In this document: positions 24,649 through 34,853 of the stretch, piece after piece
Position numbering within the stretch: the first letter of the stretch is position 1
How the letters are laid out: the number at the start of each line of letters is the position of its first letter
Source of the DNA: Gemmatimonadales bacterium UBA7835
GTDB lineage: Bacteria; Gemmatimonadota; Gemmatimonadetes; Longimicrobiales; Gaopeijiaceae
NCBI GenBank assembly: GCA_002500925.1
Contig: DLTN01000116.1
Span: 119,188 to 170,272 of the forward strand
Direction of reading: 5' to 3'
DNA: 51,085 nucleotides
Position numbers and translations under genes: made by a program
The notes under the pieces: generated by a model
Told to the model about the DNA's origin: nothing
Seen by the model: only the letters and a program-made list of their open reading frames with translations
Database searches by the model: none

Positions 24649-26136
24649 ATGACACAGAGCACGTTACTACCTGAAACAAAGATCGCGAACTCGGAAGACC
24701 GTCTCCCTTACAAGGTCGCTGACCTGTCTCTCGCCGCTTGGGGACGCAATGAGATACGCCTCGCCGAGCAAGAAATGCCCGGCCTTATCGCAGCCCGTGA
24801 AGAGTACGGTCCGCAGCAGCCACTGGCCGGCCTGAAGGTCGCAGGTTCTCTGCACATGACCGTGCAAACGGCCGTTCTTATCGAAACGCTCTCCGATCTC
24901 GGTGCCGACGTGCGCTGGGTATCTTGCAACATCTTCTCAACTCAAGATCATGCGGCGGCGGCAGTCGTCGTGGGGCGAGAAGGTACGATCGAAGACCCTA
25001 AAGGCTCTGCGGTGTTCGCGTGGAAGGGCGAGACCTTGGAAGAGTACTGGTGGTGTACGGACCAAATGCTTGAATGGCCGGACGGATCAGGTCCAGACCT
25101 GCTTGTAGATGATGGCTGCGACGCGACCCTACTTCTCCATAAAGGTGTTGAGTTTGGCGACGCCGCCACCGTCCCGCAGTTCGACCCCAATAGAGAGCCC
25201 GAAGAATGGGGAGTCATTCTTGATTTGTTGCGACGCACTCTCCGCGAGGATCCAGGTCGTTTCGACCGGCTTACAAGCAACATTCTAGGAGTCAGCGAGG
25301 AGACAACCACCGGGGTCCACCGACTCTACGAGATGGAGGAAAACGGCACACTCCTCTTCCCCGCAATCAACGTCAACGATTCAGTAACTAAGTCGAAGTT
25401 TGACAACCTCTACGGCTGTCGACATTCGGTTATAGACGGGCTTAACCGTGCCACTGACGTAATGCTCTCGGGCAAGAGTGCTTTAGTGCTCGGATATGGT
25501 GACGTAGGCAAAGGGTGTGCCCAAGCCCTTAAAGCTCAAGGCGCGCGCGTGTCCATCACTGAAGTAGATCCGATCTGCGCTCTCCAAGCGTGTATGGAAG
25601 GCTTCACTGTGGTCCGACTCGAAGATGTGCTTGAAACCGCTGACGTCTTTATAACTGCCACTGGAAACAAGGACATCATCACTGCCGAGCATATGGGTCG
25701 AATGAAGGACAAGGCCATAGTCGCCAACATCGGGCACTTCGATAACGAGATTGACATGGCCGGACTCGGTCGAGTCCAGGGGATCCAAAAAACAGAAATC
25801 AAGCCTCAATACCATGAGTGGACGTTTGCTGATGGCCACTCAGTGCTCATCCTCGCGGAGGGGCGCCTGATGAATCTCGGCTGCGCGACAGGGCATCCGA
25901 GCTTTGTCATGTCGGCATCGTTCACCAACCAAGTGATCGCCCAGATCGAGCTCGCTCGGAACAGGGATCGATACGAGAAGAAGGTGTACGTCCTACCAAA
26001 GCACCTCGACGAGAAGGTCGCCCGGCTACATCTCGACAAACTCGGGGCGCGGCTAACAGAGCTTTCGGACGAGCAAGCGGGGTACATCAGCGTGCCAAAG
26101 GAAGGGCCCTACAAGCCAGATCACTACCGCTACTAG
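24649..26136 (+). CDS. ahcY: S-adenosyl-L-homocysteine hydrolase
   Basis: AhcY (495 residues) cleaves S-adenosylhomocysteine to adenosine and homocysteine, removing the product inhibitor of methyltransferases. The N-terminal DLSLAAWGRNEIRLAEQEMPGL and the substrate region SLHMTVQTAVLIETL are conserved. The NAD-binding Rossmann segment contains LVLGYGDVGKGCAQALKAQG, and later blocks include GNKDIIT, NIGHFDNEIDM and GCATGHPSFVMSASFTNQV. The C-terminus ends in KPDHYRY as in the family. It includes the ~40-residue insertion seen in many bacterial AhcY. It is probably co-transcribed with the SahR-like gene. No SAH-riboswitch consensus is visible in the 63-base gap. Confidence 0.97.
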   Translation: MTQSTLLPETKIANSEDRLPYKVADLSLAAWGRNEIRLAEQEMPGLIAAREEYGPQQPLAGLKVAGSLHMTVQTAVLIETLSDLGADVRWVSCNIFSTQDHAAAAVVVGREGTIEDPKGSAVFAWKGETLEEYWWCTDQMLEWPDGSGPDLLVDDGCDATLLLHKGVEFGDAATVPQFDPNREPEEWGVILDLLRRTLREDPGRFDRLTSNILGVSEETTTGVHRLYEMEENGTLLFPAINVNDSVTKSKFDNLYGCRHSVIDGLNRATDVMLSGKSALVLGYGDVGKGCAQALKAQGARVSITEVDPICALQACMEGFTVVRLEDVLETADVFITATGNKDIITAEHMGRMKDKAIVANIGHFDNEIDMAGLGRVQGIQKTEIKPQYHEWTFADGHSVLILAEGRLMNLGCATGHPSFVMSASFTNQVIAQIELARNRDRYEKKVYVLPKHLDEKVARLHLDKLGARLTELSDEQAGYISVPKEGPYKPDHYRY

Positions 26137-26150
26137 CCTCAGTCCCTGCT

Positions 26151-26185
26151 AGCTGGCCGGTCTACTACAAAGGGGCCGGCCAGCT
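26151..26185. terminator. Hairpin between convergent ahcY and TauE/SafE genes
   Basis: A perfect 10-bp inverted repeat, AGCTGGCCGG and CCGGCCAGCT, surrounds a 15-base loop. It lies 14 bases after the ahcY stop and 6 bases from the stop of the converging permease gene. It is GC-rich and well placed for a bidirectional transcription stop, but neither side has a good T tract, so Rho-independent strength is uncertain. Confidence 0.55.
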
Positions 26186-26191
26186 CAGCCT

Positions 26192-26947
26192 TTATCGCAA
26201 TATGAGCCGTAACGCGAACACCACTATGGCGAAAGTCAGCACATTTCGGACCCAAGCCTGACCTTTCAAAACCTGCAGGTGAACTCCCAGCTTAGCGCCA
26301 AAGAACTGACCAGTAGCCAAGGAGAGACCGGCGGACCAATCAAGATCCCCTCCAAGAGCGAACAACGGGATCGCAATCAAGGTGAACGCTATGTGGAGCG
26401 GAACCTTCACGGCGTTCGCCCGCACAAGATCGAGTCCGTTTGCCGACAGAAGTGCTAGGTAAAGAAAACCCGCGCCAGCCTGTATAAAACCACTGTAGCA
26501 TCCGAGGAAAAAAAAGGCGCCCAACAATAGCCAACGCCTCTCTGGGTCAGGGGTCAGGCTTTCTGTTTCTTCCGGGGGCCTCACGGGTTGCCAGATCATC
26601 CATGCGGCGGCAAGAACTAGAATAACTGCCAATACCTGCTCAAATGCCGCATCACCTATCGCCATCGCTGCCCATGTTCCTATTGCCACACCAACACAGG
26701 CCGATGGCAATGCGAACCTCACCCATGCCCAAGGAATGAGTTTTTTCCGATGAAAACTGGCGCTCGCCCCAATGCCTCCAACCAGAATAGCGATCCGGTT
26801 CGTTCCGTTGGCAACCGTGGCGGGCAGGCCGATAAAGATCAGGAGAGGAAGAGTCAGTAGTGATCCTCCACCTGCAATTGAGTTGATAGTCCCCGCGACG
26901 AAGCCAGCACCCACAAGCATGAAGGTGGTCAGTAAATCAATGGACAC
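26192..26947 (-). CDS. TauE/SafE-family membrane permease
   Basis: A 251-residue integral membrane protein of the TauE/SafE family, implicated in export or uptake of sulfur-containing anions and organic sulfonates. The N-terminal repeat AGFVAGTINSIAGGGSLLTLPLLI is the hallmark, followed by ATVANGTNRIAILVG. The second repeat has FFLGCYSGFIQAGAGFLYLALL and LVRANAVKVPLHI. About eight hydrophobic segments are visible. GTG 26947 is preceded by GGAG at a five-base spacer. A sulfur substrate would fit the nearby methionine-cycle genes, but this is only contextual. Confidence 0.9.
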   Translation of the reverse strand: MSIDLLTTFMLVGAGFVAGTINSIAGGGSLLTLPLLIFIGLPATVANGTNRIAILVGGIGASASFHRKKLIPWAWVRFALPSACVGVAIGTWAAMAIGDAAFEQVLAVILVLAAAWMIWQPVRPPEETESLTPDPERRWLLLGAFFFLGCYSGFIQAGAGFLYLALLSANGLDLVRANAVKVPLHIAFTLIAIPLFALGGDLDWSAGLSLATGQFFGAKLGVHLQVLKGQAWVRNVLTFAIVVFALRLILR

Positions 26948-27107
26948 AGCCGCTCCATAGTGAGCTCTCGGGACTGCTCATCCTCGCTGCAACGTCGATT
27001 AGCGTCTACCCCTCACCCTTGCAACCATCACACCCAAGCGGGACCCTAGAGACTTGCGTCGCCGACCTGGTCATCCCAGTAAGTGGCACCACTCAGCCCC
27101 AGACCAA

Positions 27108-30100
27108 TCAACGAACCGGACCTATAGGAAAGTCAGCTGTTCCAAAATCGAGTTGACCAAAAAGACCTACCTGAAACTGAGTCGATCCCGTCCGCTGTCC
27201 AACGAAAGATTGACGGTCGTCATAACTAACCCTCAAGCCGAAAGAAAAACCACGAAGGCTCGTGTCCGCCTGAAGGCTTAAGGTTCGCAGAACCTGGTCT
27301 ATAAACGGTACACATTCCTCTCCGGCCACTGTGACTCGGCAGTTTAGCTCACTTCGATAAGTGCCGATGATTGAGAGTGAGATCGGGCGATCCAGGCTCG
27401 AAGCCAATCCTCCCAATAGGAGAAGCTGAGTGTTCAAGGAAATTTGATGATTCCGTTCCTGGCGTTCAGTATCTCCTGTAGGGTCCACACCGGTGCCATC
27501 GCGCCAAGCACCCCGATACGCAGTCACAAGGGTCCGAAGCCACTGAACCGATACGTCAAGAGGAACCTGGAGATCAGAGTCGAATCGGCGTTGAAGTGCA
27601 CGCCCTCCGAACGTGATCTCACGCTCGGTCCGGACGATTCCTGAGGAGAGGTTTATACTCCGAATGCCAGTGAAGGAAGGCAAACGTATAGCAGGAAATG
27701 TCGCCTGCACGTCCGGCCAAGTCTTCTGTCGTGTGTTGCGATCACTCCTGATATCTAGGGTTTCTGAATCACTCCACAGATAACCCACTTGTAGACCTGC
27801 ACCGCCCGGAAGTCCCACCCCAGACGAAAGTCGCCAGCTTGCTCGGTCCGTAAGTGTCGCAGCAGTGTCAGCGTCGACAAACCGATATCGGTCTCGTCCA
27901 CCGAAGCCCAGCTGATAGTCAAAGCGAGGGTCCACTGGATCCCGATTGAACCTTGAGGTGATCCCCTCGCGATAAGTGGCGCTGAGTGGACGGATTGCGC
28001 TTAGGATAGAACGAAGCTGAGCTATACCGTCGTCTTCCTCCTCAACGGACGATCCAAACCAGCTCACAGCTAAAGCTGAAGGGCTTAGAGACACGGTGCC
28101 CCCCCAGTCTCGCTGCCCTTGAGCGTTCTGAGTAAGGGTCATCATCGTATCCGCTAGCTGGATTGACTGCTCGATGAAATTCGTATTTCGATCAGACTGG
28201 TAGACCGTAGTCCAATCGAAGTCCGTTCGTAACCACGAGAAGATCGACGGCCGGTACGCAACGTCTGTCCTCAGCGTCCGCGCGGTCTCCCAACCGAAGT
28301 CTAAACCCAACCACTCGCTTCTTTGCTCCCGGATGATTTGCTGAACATTTTCATCCGTCACCGTCTCTTCAGGCTGCAAAAGGTCGCGAGACTGCAATAG
28401 CCTCATGTCTGCGACGAGTGATGGGAGCGGCCTCAGACGTACATCCGCTGCCACCTGCATAAGCTCTCGAGGCCGAAGCGTTGCTACCGACTGCTGGTCA
28501 CCGGCTGAGCGAACAATCGTTTCGTATCGCACGACCCGACTGTCTTGCAGGAAATACGAAGTGCTTACGGAGACACGTTCTGGTGTCAGGCGTAGCCTGG
28601 CATCAGCCACCTTATCTTCGAGGAATCCAGGGAGTAGTGTCCTAACTAAACCCCTCAACTGCATTGGTACGAGCCCGATTTCTCGCGACTGGGGAACACG
28701 AGTCCACCCGACCCCCGCGTCTACGGTGCTGGATTCATTTTCGGTGGTGATAGTCGAACCATCCGCAGTCGCATATGATGCACGCGCATCTAATCCGTCA
28801 ATCAAAAACCCGACAACCCGATTAGCACTCTGGGTTCTTTTACGCACCGAGATACCGACACGCCTCTGGCCCGTATTCGTATCACGCAGGTTGGCTATTT
28901 GGCTCGCCCGTACGTCGGAGTTTGCTAGGAGTACCGGAGCCTGACTCGACTGCGAGACCTCAAACGTAACGGGCATATCGACGCCCCAGCTGCTTGGAAA
29001 CCATCGATCGACGGCTAGCGAGCTGAACAGGTTAAGTGTTCGATCGTCTTGGTAAGTCGGCTGGTCACGCAACTGTCGGAAGAATGCGCCTCGGTCTGTC
29101 ATATTAAGGCGAGTTTGAATTACCCCCGCTCCGTCCACCGCAACGTTGAAGGAGCTCGCGATCCCAACATCATTCAAGGCCTGACCTAAACGAAGCTCGT
29201 CGACCCAGATCTCTCCTGAAGTTGGCTGACCGGTCTCGTTCCAGACTCCGATGGAGATCTCTCTAACCGCTGCAAGATTTGGAGCTCGACCACGATCAGC
29301 TAGCACGACTGCATAGGTCGAGTCTGCTGACCAAATCTGCACAGGGGGATCGCCTGGTGCAGGTGGTGCCATTGACACTAGCTCCTCAGCCTGTCTCCTC
29401 AGATCTAACCATACTCCGAAGTCTACCCGGACCTCTGGAAGCCAATCGGCTCTAGTTAGTCCGGGACCGACGGGCGGACTCAGTGGCGTTCTGTACAAGT
29501 AGAAGTTTTCGGGATCACTGCCGACCTTAAGGAAGAATCGATTTTCCCGAGTCGGACCAAAGTCTCCGTCCTTCGCGATCGCCCATAATCTTGCTTCGCG
29601 GTACGACAAAAAGTCTCGTGGCCGCTGAGGGAATCGGTAATACACTTCAGCCCGGGCCCCATCTGGTATTCCCTCAAATTTTATACCGAGAGATTTTTCG
29701 TTGAACTCTATACCCTGCCCAGAGAACGCCTGAGTTGGATCCGTCAACTCTTCGAGCACACCGGGGGGTGATACGTAATCACTTCCCTCAGTCACCTGAG
29801 ACACTGAAGCAACTTCAACACGCCCAATGTAAGAAAGGGTATCCCCAACAATCCCGTCGAGCACACCATCTCCAGACCGCTTAATCCAACGGGACCCTAC
29901 TAAGCGCATGCGCGCGAGTTCTAATCCTCCCTCTGGTCCAACAGCGGTGACTCGCAGGTGCCGAATAGCTCTAAGATCAGCCTCAGTGATCGACCCACCG
30001 ACCTCCACCGCACCCGCACCACGCAAAGGAATTCGATAAAGCTGGAAATCGGTTCCCGTCTCGGAACGATTACGCGCAAGAAACGGTGACGAGCCATCGA

Positions 30101-33100
30101 GAGAAACAACATATCGCAGGTGCCGCTCTGCTGTATCTAGATTGCCATCAGCATCCAAATCCTCCGAGTCCGGTCGACCGTTACCTCTCGTGCATACCGA
30201 TCTCGAATCACCAAGTGGATAAATGCTCCCACGCTCGGCCAAGCATGTCTCCGCCCACACGCCTAACTCGTCCCGGATATCGCTCCAGATTTCACCAAGG
30301 CGAGGGTCAGCCTCTTGATCAAGGTTTCCCAGTCCCCAAGTTCGACCGTCACTTCGGGACCCACTCGTGGCATTAAATGGACCGACGAAGAAGGCGTCTT
30401 CACTCACAGTACCCAGATCAATGATCAGGCTTAGTTCCCCGTCACCTGAAGCGTAAAATTCCAGATAGTCAGTCTTAGTAAGATCTAGGCCGTTTGTAGA
30501 CAATGGAGTCATCGCTGAGCGCCAACCAGGCTGACCTTCCGTTAATGAGCTGCCCAGACTGAGCCTCAGCCCTGGCTCACGAAGCTCAGATCCTGCAAGC
30601 CGAATCTGATTATCGATGTCAGTTCGTGGAAACAAGCCCTCTCGCACCCCGAGGCTGTCTCCGTTCGGGGCAAGAAGAATCCATCGATTCTGCCAAACCA
30701 AGGAGGCGGCCGTCGTCTCGTCCACGATAGCTGGCATTACCACCTCGGCTCCGTCCCGTTTTGTCGGAGCGCTAGAAAGCTGCCAATCCTGTGACGTCAG
30801 GCGTACCGAGAGCTGTGCAGTGCCATCGAAATCGTCCACGAAGGCTTGGTCGAGTGTGTTGGGGTTCGGAATCGACAAAGCCACCTCTCCATCGGCCGAG
30901 AGCGACGACGCCCCGTCAAAGTTCAGGCCGGGAATCTTTTCCAAAAAGCGATCGAACCAACCAAGCGACATATCATACCGACCACTCAAACCACTAAGAA
31001 GTGCAGCACCCGGCTCAGTCCCAAGAATCGGACGTGTAACCACCGAGCGCTCAGACTGGTACAGCCCCAAGAAATCTATTCCACCCCCACTACCCAATGC
31101 ACTACTTGTACGCAGTCCAACGACTTGAGTCGGCGTCACTTGAAAAAGTGACCGCTGTTCCCACGTTGCACGCACAGTCGCATCCGGGGACGATGCGAAG
31201 AGCAAATCTGGTTCCAGCAACTGAACCTGACCTACGTTGTAGTCTATTTCGTAGTCTGCGCCTCTCGTCAGCATGCGATCACCGAGAAAAACTCGCTCAC
31301 TCCCATCCCTGATTCCAAAGGCCCCGAGAGAAAAGGCCGAGATCACTCCTTCCGAGCGTAAGCGGTACGAGAAGGTCAGCCGAAATCGACCGGAATTCAC
31401 TCGCTCGAACGGGTCTTCTTCTTCGTAGATAGCCTGATTCGCGTCGTCTCCGAGGATCGCCTGGGTTAGACCCTCGCTGAGTCTAAGTGACTCTACCGGA
31501 GGGGGCTGGGAGAACGGACGCAGCGTCGGGAAGACGATGAACGATCCCTGCACGGGAGGCTGATCCTGAAAGAATTCACGGCCCGGAGAGTAGACGAATG
31601 CTGGATCTAGCGCATCAAGAGGGGCTTCTTCGTCCAACCCGAACAGACGTAGGAACGTGATGTCAGCTCCGTACGGGCTGCGCTTGAAGGTGCGCCCTGC
31701 CGAAAGTTCCCCGAGCGAGACCGAGAGAGATACTGACCCGGGCTCTACATCCGCCGATCCAGAGACCCGGTAGATCTGATGCATCTCAAGGTCCCAAGTA
31801 GGCCGACCGGGCTGATGGTTAGCTCCAGAAGCCTTTAGAAGCCTGAGTTCCGGGCGCCCTCCCTGGTTGTATACGAGTTCCGGGTTGTAGTCTCCTATTG
31901 TGTCACCCGCCGCCGTGATGTACGTGACAGCCAACATCTCCTCGCGACTTAGGGGCTGCCTCAGAGCAATCCAGAGCCCACTTGGATGGACGAAGAAATC
32001 CGTACCTTGCTGAAGGTTCCGAAACCAACCAGACTCGCGAACCGTAGGGTTGACCCCATCGTCAGCTACAGCGTCGAGCTGGATAAAACCTTCAACCTGC
32101 TGTTGAAAAACGGGATCGTCCTCAAATCTATAGAGCTGGATGAGCTGATCTCCCGGAGCGATTGACGCAGGAGCCGACGCCGGGTCGAGTTCAAGAGCAT
32201 CGACGTGCGGATATCGGTCAATCTGGGAAGGATCGACCAAGAAGAAGAACTGTCCACGGACATAGTCTGCATCATCCAGGACCAAAGTGTCTTCTTGCAC
32301 AAAGGCGCGCTGATCGCCGAAACCAGTGAGTTGGAACGATCGAGAGTTAAGGTCGCCTCGCTGCTGTGCCCATACCGCCTGAAAGTCCACCGGGCCAACT
32401 TGACCCTCGGCCTGAAAGCCAAAGTTACCGGCAGGAAGCCCTTCAGTCAGAAAACGTGACTGGGGAAGTCGAAACGTGACATCCCCAACCTCTAGACGAT
32501 GCAGTACATCGTCCTTTCCACCTTCATAGAAGAAGTTAATTCGGTTAGCCGCATCAAACTCTCGGGATTGATCGAAGTCGACATCGACGGTGACGCGGTC
32601 CAATATCGTACCGCTGACCTGAACCCCGAACTGCAAATCTGGACTCAGCTGCGGAACTATCGACGGATTACAACCCGCACCAAACCGGACATCGCACGGT
32701 TCGAAACGTGTCCAATCACCACCGAGCTCCATTCGGCTTCTAACATTCAAGGCGAGATCCGCATACTCAGTGACAAACCGGGATTCATCGCTAGGAATAA
32801 TGGGATTAGATCTTCTCGTCTCAGTTGGCAGATAGAGTGTCCTTCCTGACGTAACTAGGTCATTAGCTCTAGCCCGCAGAACAACATCTAGAGGGGACGG
32901 AGCAACCAACCGCGTCCCAACACCCACGCCCGGACCAAGTCTACTGAACATTCGACGCCCGCGGCCCATCCGGTAAGAGAGCCTAGATCCGCCTCTATAC
33001 TGGGCCAGGCCTTCGCTTCGCGGGGTTCCAACTCCGGCCGCTGAAACACGAATCCGGCGCATCCCAAGCGTAACGTGAGGTTCCGCCTGCATCGCCGAAA

Positions 33101-33275
33101 GTCCCACCTCAACAGCCACCGCAGGGAGATCAAGATTCGGCCTAAGAATCGTATCTGCAGGTGCCTCGATCGACGTGGTGATTACATTTTCCGTATTCTC
33201 TTCTCGCATCTCATCGGGCCCGGTCACCACAGGGGCCACGAGAGACACGAGCAGAGTCAGGAGTTTCGGTATCAC
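27108..33275 (-). CDS. SprA/Sov-family giant outer-membrane protein
   Basis: A protein of roughly 2,055 residues with beta-strand-rich sequence throughout. It matches the pattern of SprA/Sov, the outer-membrane translocon of the type IX secretion system in Bacteroidota. Recognisable SprA features in order: a disk of repeated domains with DYEIDYNVGQVQLLEPDL (about residue 670), FVDDFDGTAQ (about 810), and an EF-hand-like PDSEDLDADGNLDTAERHL preceding a beta domain. The C-terminal half has many alternating strands ending in FGQLDFGTADFPIGPVR. A signal sequence lies at IPKLLTLLVSLVAPVVTG. The start is uncertain: GTG 33275 gives a clean signal peptide, while the frame stays open upstream to TTG 33380. 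It is slightly shorter than SprA (~2,400). No other type IX genes are in the window. It is divergent from lptF. Confidence 0.82.
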   Translation of the reverse strand: MIPKLLTLLVSLVAPVVTGPDEMREENTENVITTSIEAPADTILRPNLDLPAVAVEVGLSAMQAEPHVTLGMRRIRVSAAGVGTPRSEGLAQYRGGSRLSYRMGRGRRMFSRLGPGVGVGTRLVAPSPLDVVLRARANDLVTSGRTLYLPTETRRSNPIIPSDESRFVTEYADLALNVRSRMELGGDWTRFEPCDVRFGAGCNPSIVPQLSPDLQFGVQVSGTILDRVTVDVDFDQSREFDAANRINFFYEGGKDDVLHRLEVGDVTFRLPQSRFLTEGLPAGNFGFQAEGQVGPVDFQAVWAQQRGDLNSRSFQLTGFGDQRAFVQEDTLVLDDADYVRGQFFFLVDPSQIDRYPHVDALELDPASAPASIAPGDQLIQLYRFEDDPVFQQQVEGFIQLDAVADDGVNPTVRESGWFRNLQQGTDFFVHPSGLWIALRQPLSREEMLAVTYITAAGDTIGDYNPELVYNQGGRPELRLLKASGANHQPGRPTWDLEMHQIYRVSGSADVEPGSVSLSVSLGELSAGRTFKRSPYGADITFLRLFGLDEEAPLDALDPAFVYSPGREFFQDQPPVQGSFIVFPTLRPFSQPPPVESLRLSEGLTQAILGDDANQAIYEEEDPFERVNSGRFRLTFSYRLRSEGVISAFSLGAFGIRDGSERVFLGDRMLTRGADYEIDYNVGQVQLLEPDLLFASSPDATVRATWEQRSLFQVTPTQVVGLRTSSALGSGGGIDFLGLYQSERSVVTRPILGTEPGAALLSGLSGRYDMSLGWFDRFLEKIPGLNFDGASSLSADGEVALSIPNPNTLDQAFVDDFDGTAQLSVRLTSQDWQLSSAPTKRDGAEVVMPAIVDETTAASLVWQNRWILLAPNGDSLGVREGLFPRTDIDNQIRLAGSELREPGLRLSLGSSLTEGQPGWRSAMTPLSTNGLDLTKTDYLEFYASGDGELSLIIDLGTVSEDAFFVGPFNATSGSRSDGRTWGLGNLDQEADPRLGEIWSDIRDELGVWAETCLAERGSIYPLGDSRSVCTRGNGRPDSEDLDADGNLDTAERHLRYVVSLDGSSPFLARNRSETGTDFQLYRIPLRGAGAVEVGGSITEADLRAIRHLRVTAVGPEGGLELARMRLVGSRWIKRSGDGVLDGIVGDTLSYIGRVEVASVSQVTEGSDYVSPPGVLEELTDPTQAFSGQGIEFNEKSLGIKFEGIPDGARAEVYYRFPQRPRDFLSYREARLWAIAKDGDFGPTRENRFFLKVGSDPENFYLYRTPLSPPVGPGLTRADWLPEVRVDFGVWLDLRRQAEELVSMAPPAPGDPPVQIWSADSTYAVVLADRGRAPNLAAVREISIGVWNETGQPTSGEIWVDELRLGQALNDVGIASSFNVAVDGAGVIQTRLNMTDRGAFFRQLRDQPTYQDDRTLNLFSSLAVDRWFPSSWGVDMPVTFEVSQSSQAPVLLANSDVRASQIANLRDTNTGQRRVGISVRKRTQSANRVVGFLIDGLDARASYATADGSTITTENESSTVDAGVGWTRVPQSREIGLVPMQLRGLVRTLLPGFLEDKVADARLRLTPERVSVSTSYFLQDSRVVRYETIVRSAGDQQSVATLRPRELMQVAADVRLRPLPSLVADMRLLQSRDLLQPEETVTDENVQQIIREQRSEWLGLDFGWETARTLRTDVAYRPSIFSWLRTDFDWTTVYQSDRNTNFIEQSIQLADTMMTLTQNAQGQRDWGGTVSLSPSALAVSWFGSSVEEEDDGIAQLRSILSAIRPLSATYREGITSRFNRDPVDPRFDYQLGFGGRDRYRFVDADTAATLTDRASWRLSSGVGLPGGAGLQVGYLWSDSETLDIRSDRNTRQKTWPDVQATFPAIRLPSFTGIRSINLSSGIVRTEREITFGGRALQRRFDSDLQVPLDVSVQWLRTLVTAYRGAWRDGTGVDPTGDTERQERNHQISLNTQLLLLGGLASSLDRPISLSIIGTYRSELNCRVTVAGEECVPFIDQVLRTLSLQADTSLRGFSFGLRVSYDDRQSFVGQRTGSTQFQVGLFGQLDFGTADFPIGPVR

Positions 33276-33419
33276 GACGCTAACAGAGTAAGGTTCGAGA
33301 ACGAGCACAAAGCATTGTGATCGGACCGCTGTCTCATTTCGAACACACTTAGCACCGACGGTGTAACGAATGAGCCACAATCGGTAGCAGAATTCACAAT
33401 CAACAGAGAGAAGGGTTCA

Positions 33420-34853
33420 GTGCGTAAAGGAGTGCTCGTCAGACACTTAATACGTGCCCATCTAGGCCCGTTCCTGTTTGCGCTATCAACAATTACAGGC
33501 CTCCTATTCATCAACGCCATCGCTCAGCGCGTCGACTCACTAGTGGGCAAGGGCCTGCCTTGGCAAGTCGTCGTTGAATTCCTGTTCCTATCACTGCCGC
33601 ATACAATCGCGCTGTCTCTCCCGATGGCTGTGCTCGTGGCGGTTCTCTACGCCTTCAGTGACATGGCGGCCTCAAACGAAATTACGGCGATGTCCGCGGG
33701 CGGTGTAAGCCCGGCACGAATGATACTCCCAGTTTTCGGTCTCGGTGCCATTGCCACCCTCGCAATGCTTTTCTTCAATAATTCAGTCCTCCCGGAATCA
33801 AACCACGCGCTAAAGAACCTCCTGCTTGATATCGGTCGCAAGAGTCCTACCCTCGAACTCCGCGAGCAGGTCGTGAACGAACTCCGAACTGGAGTAGGCG
33901 TGAACCGCTACTTCCTAACCGCAGACCGAATTGATCACGACACTAACGAACTTCAAAACATCACAATCTTCGACGCCAATGACCCAATGCGACAGCGTAC
34001 GACATACGCTGAAGCCGGCGAAATGGCATTCAACGATACGCGAACAGACCTCTACCTAACACTCTACAACGGAGCTGTGCACGAGGTGCAGAATGACAGG
34101 GTTGGAGGATTCCAGCGCCTCTACTTCGACAAGCAGGTAGTCCCCCTTCGTGAGGTCGGCAACGAACTAGAGAGAAGATTAGGGGGAGGAGATCGCTCGG
34201 ATCGCGAGATGGGCTTCAAAATGCTCTTCGCTAACGCGGACGAAAGGCAGGCACAGCTAGATACAATACTGCAAGAGAGCCGTAGCCAAGGAGAACAGGC
34301 CCTGCGAGTCGCGCTCAACCTTGAGGTAGAGGCCGACTCTGCTGTGGCCAGTGAAAGCGCTCAAATGAGGGACATGCTTGGGGGAAGTCTCCGAGGACGT
34401 TACATCCAACGCGACCCAATGACTCGGCAAATCGTAGCAGGCGCTCGAGCTCGATCAGCCCGCGGAGCGGCACTGCAACAATCGGTAAACCGGTTCAGAG
34501 TAGAGATCCACAAGAAACTCGCGATCGCAATCGCCTGTCTCGTGTTCGTCCTCATCGGTCCCCCTCTAGCGCTGCGATTCCCGAGTGCCGGAGTCGGATT
34601 CGTAGTCGTCGCCTCAGGAGTAATCTTTTTCATCTACTACGTCGGTCTACTCGGTGGAGAGGCGCTAGCGGACCGCCGCGTAGCGAGCCCTGCAATTACC
34701 ATGTGGCTCGGCAATGTGATCTTCTTTTCTCTCGGCGTTGCACTTCTTCGCCGTATGGGACACACGTCCGGAACCGGCCGAACAGGCATAGGTGACGCGA
34801 TCACCGGATTCTTTGGCCGATCTTCAGCGAGAACAGGGAAAGAGGGCTCATGA
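33420..34853 (+). CDS. lptF: LPS export ABC transporter permease LptF
   Basis: LptF and LptG form the membrane part of the LptB2FG transporter that extracts lipopolysaccharide from the inner membrane. The 477-residue product has N-terminal helices (FLFALSTITGLLFINAIAQRVDSLVGKGL) with the family motif PHTIALSLPMAVLVAVLYAFS and MSAGGVSPARMILPV. A large periplasmic jellyroll domain follows (about 140-330), here including a long acidic, coiled-coil-like insert (about residues 255-330), and three C-terminal helices (FVLIGPPLALRF onward). GTG 33420 is preceded by AGAAGGG. The end overlaps lptG by 4 nt. An outer membrane with LPS-like lipid is implied. Confidence 0.93.
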   Translation: MRKGVLVRHLIRAHLGPFLFALSTITGLLFINAIAQRVDSLVGKGLPWQVVVEFLFLSLPHTIALSLPMAVLVAVLYAFSDMAASNEITAMSAGGVSPARMILPVFGLGAIATLAMLFFNNSVLPESNHALKNLLLDIGRKSPTLELREQVVNELRTGVGVNRYFLTADRIDHDTNELQNITIFDANDPMRQRTTYAEAGEMAFNDTRTDLYLTLYNGAVHEVQNDRVGGFQRLYFDKQVVPLREVGNELERRLGGGDRSDREMGFKMLFANADERQAQLDTILQESRSQGEQALRVALNLEVEADSAVASESAQMRDMLGGSLRGRYIQRDPMTRQIVAGARARSARGAALQQSVNRFRVEIHKKLAIAIACLVFVLIGPPLALRFPSAGVGFVVVASGVIFFIYYVGLLGGEALADRRVASPAITMWLGNVIFFSLGVALLRRMGHTSGTGRTGIGDAITGFFGRSSARTGKEGS

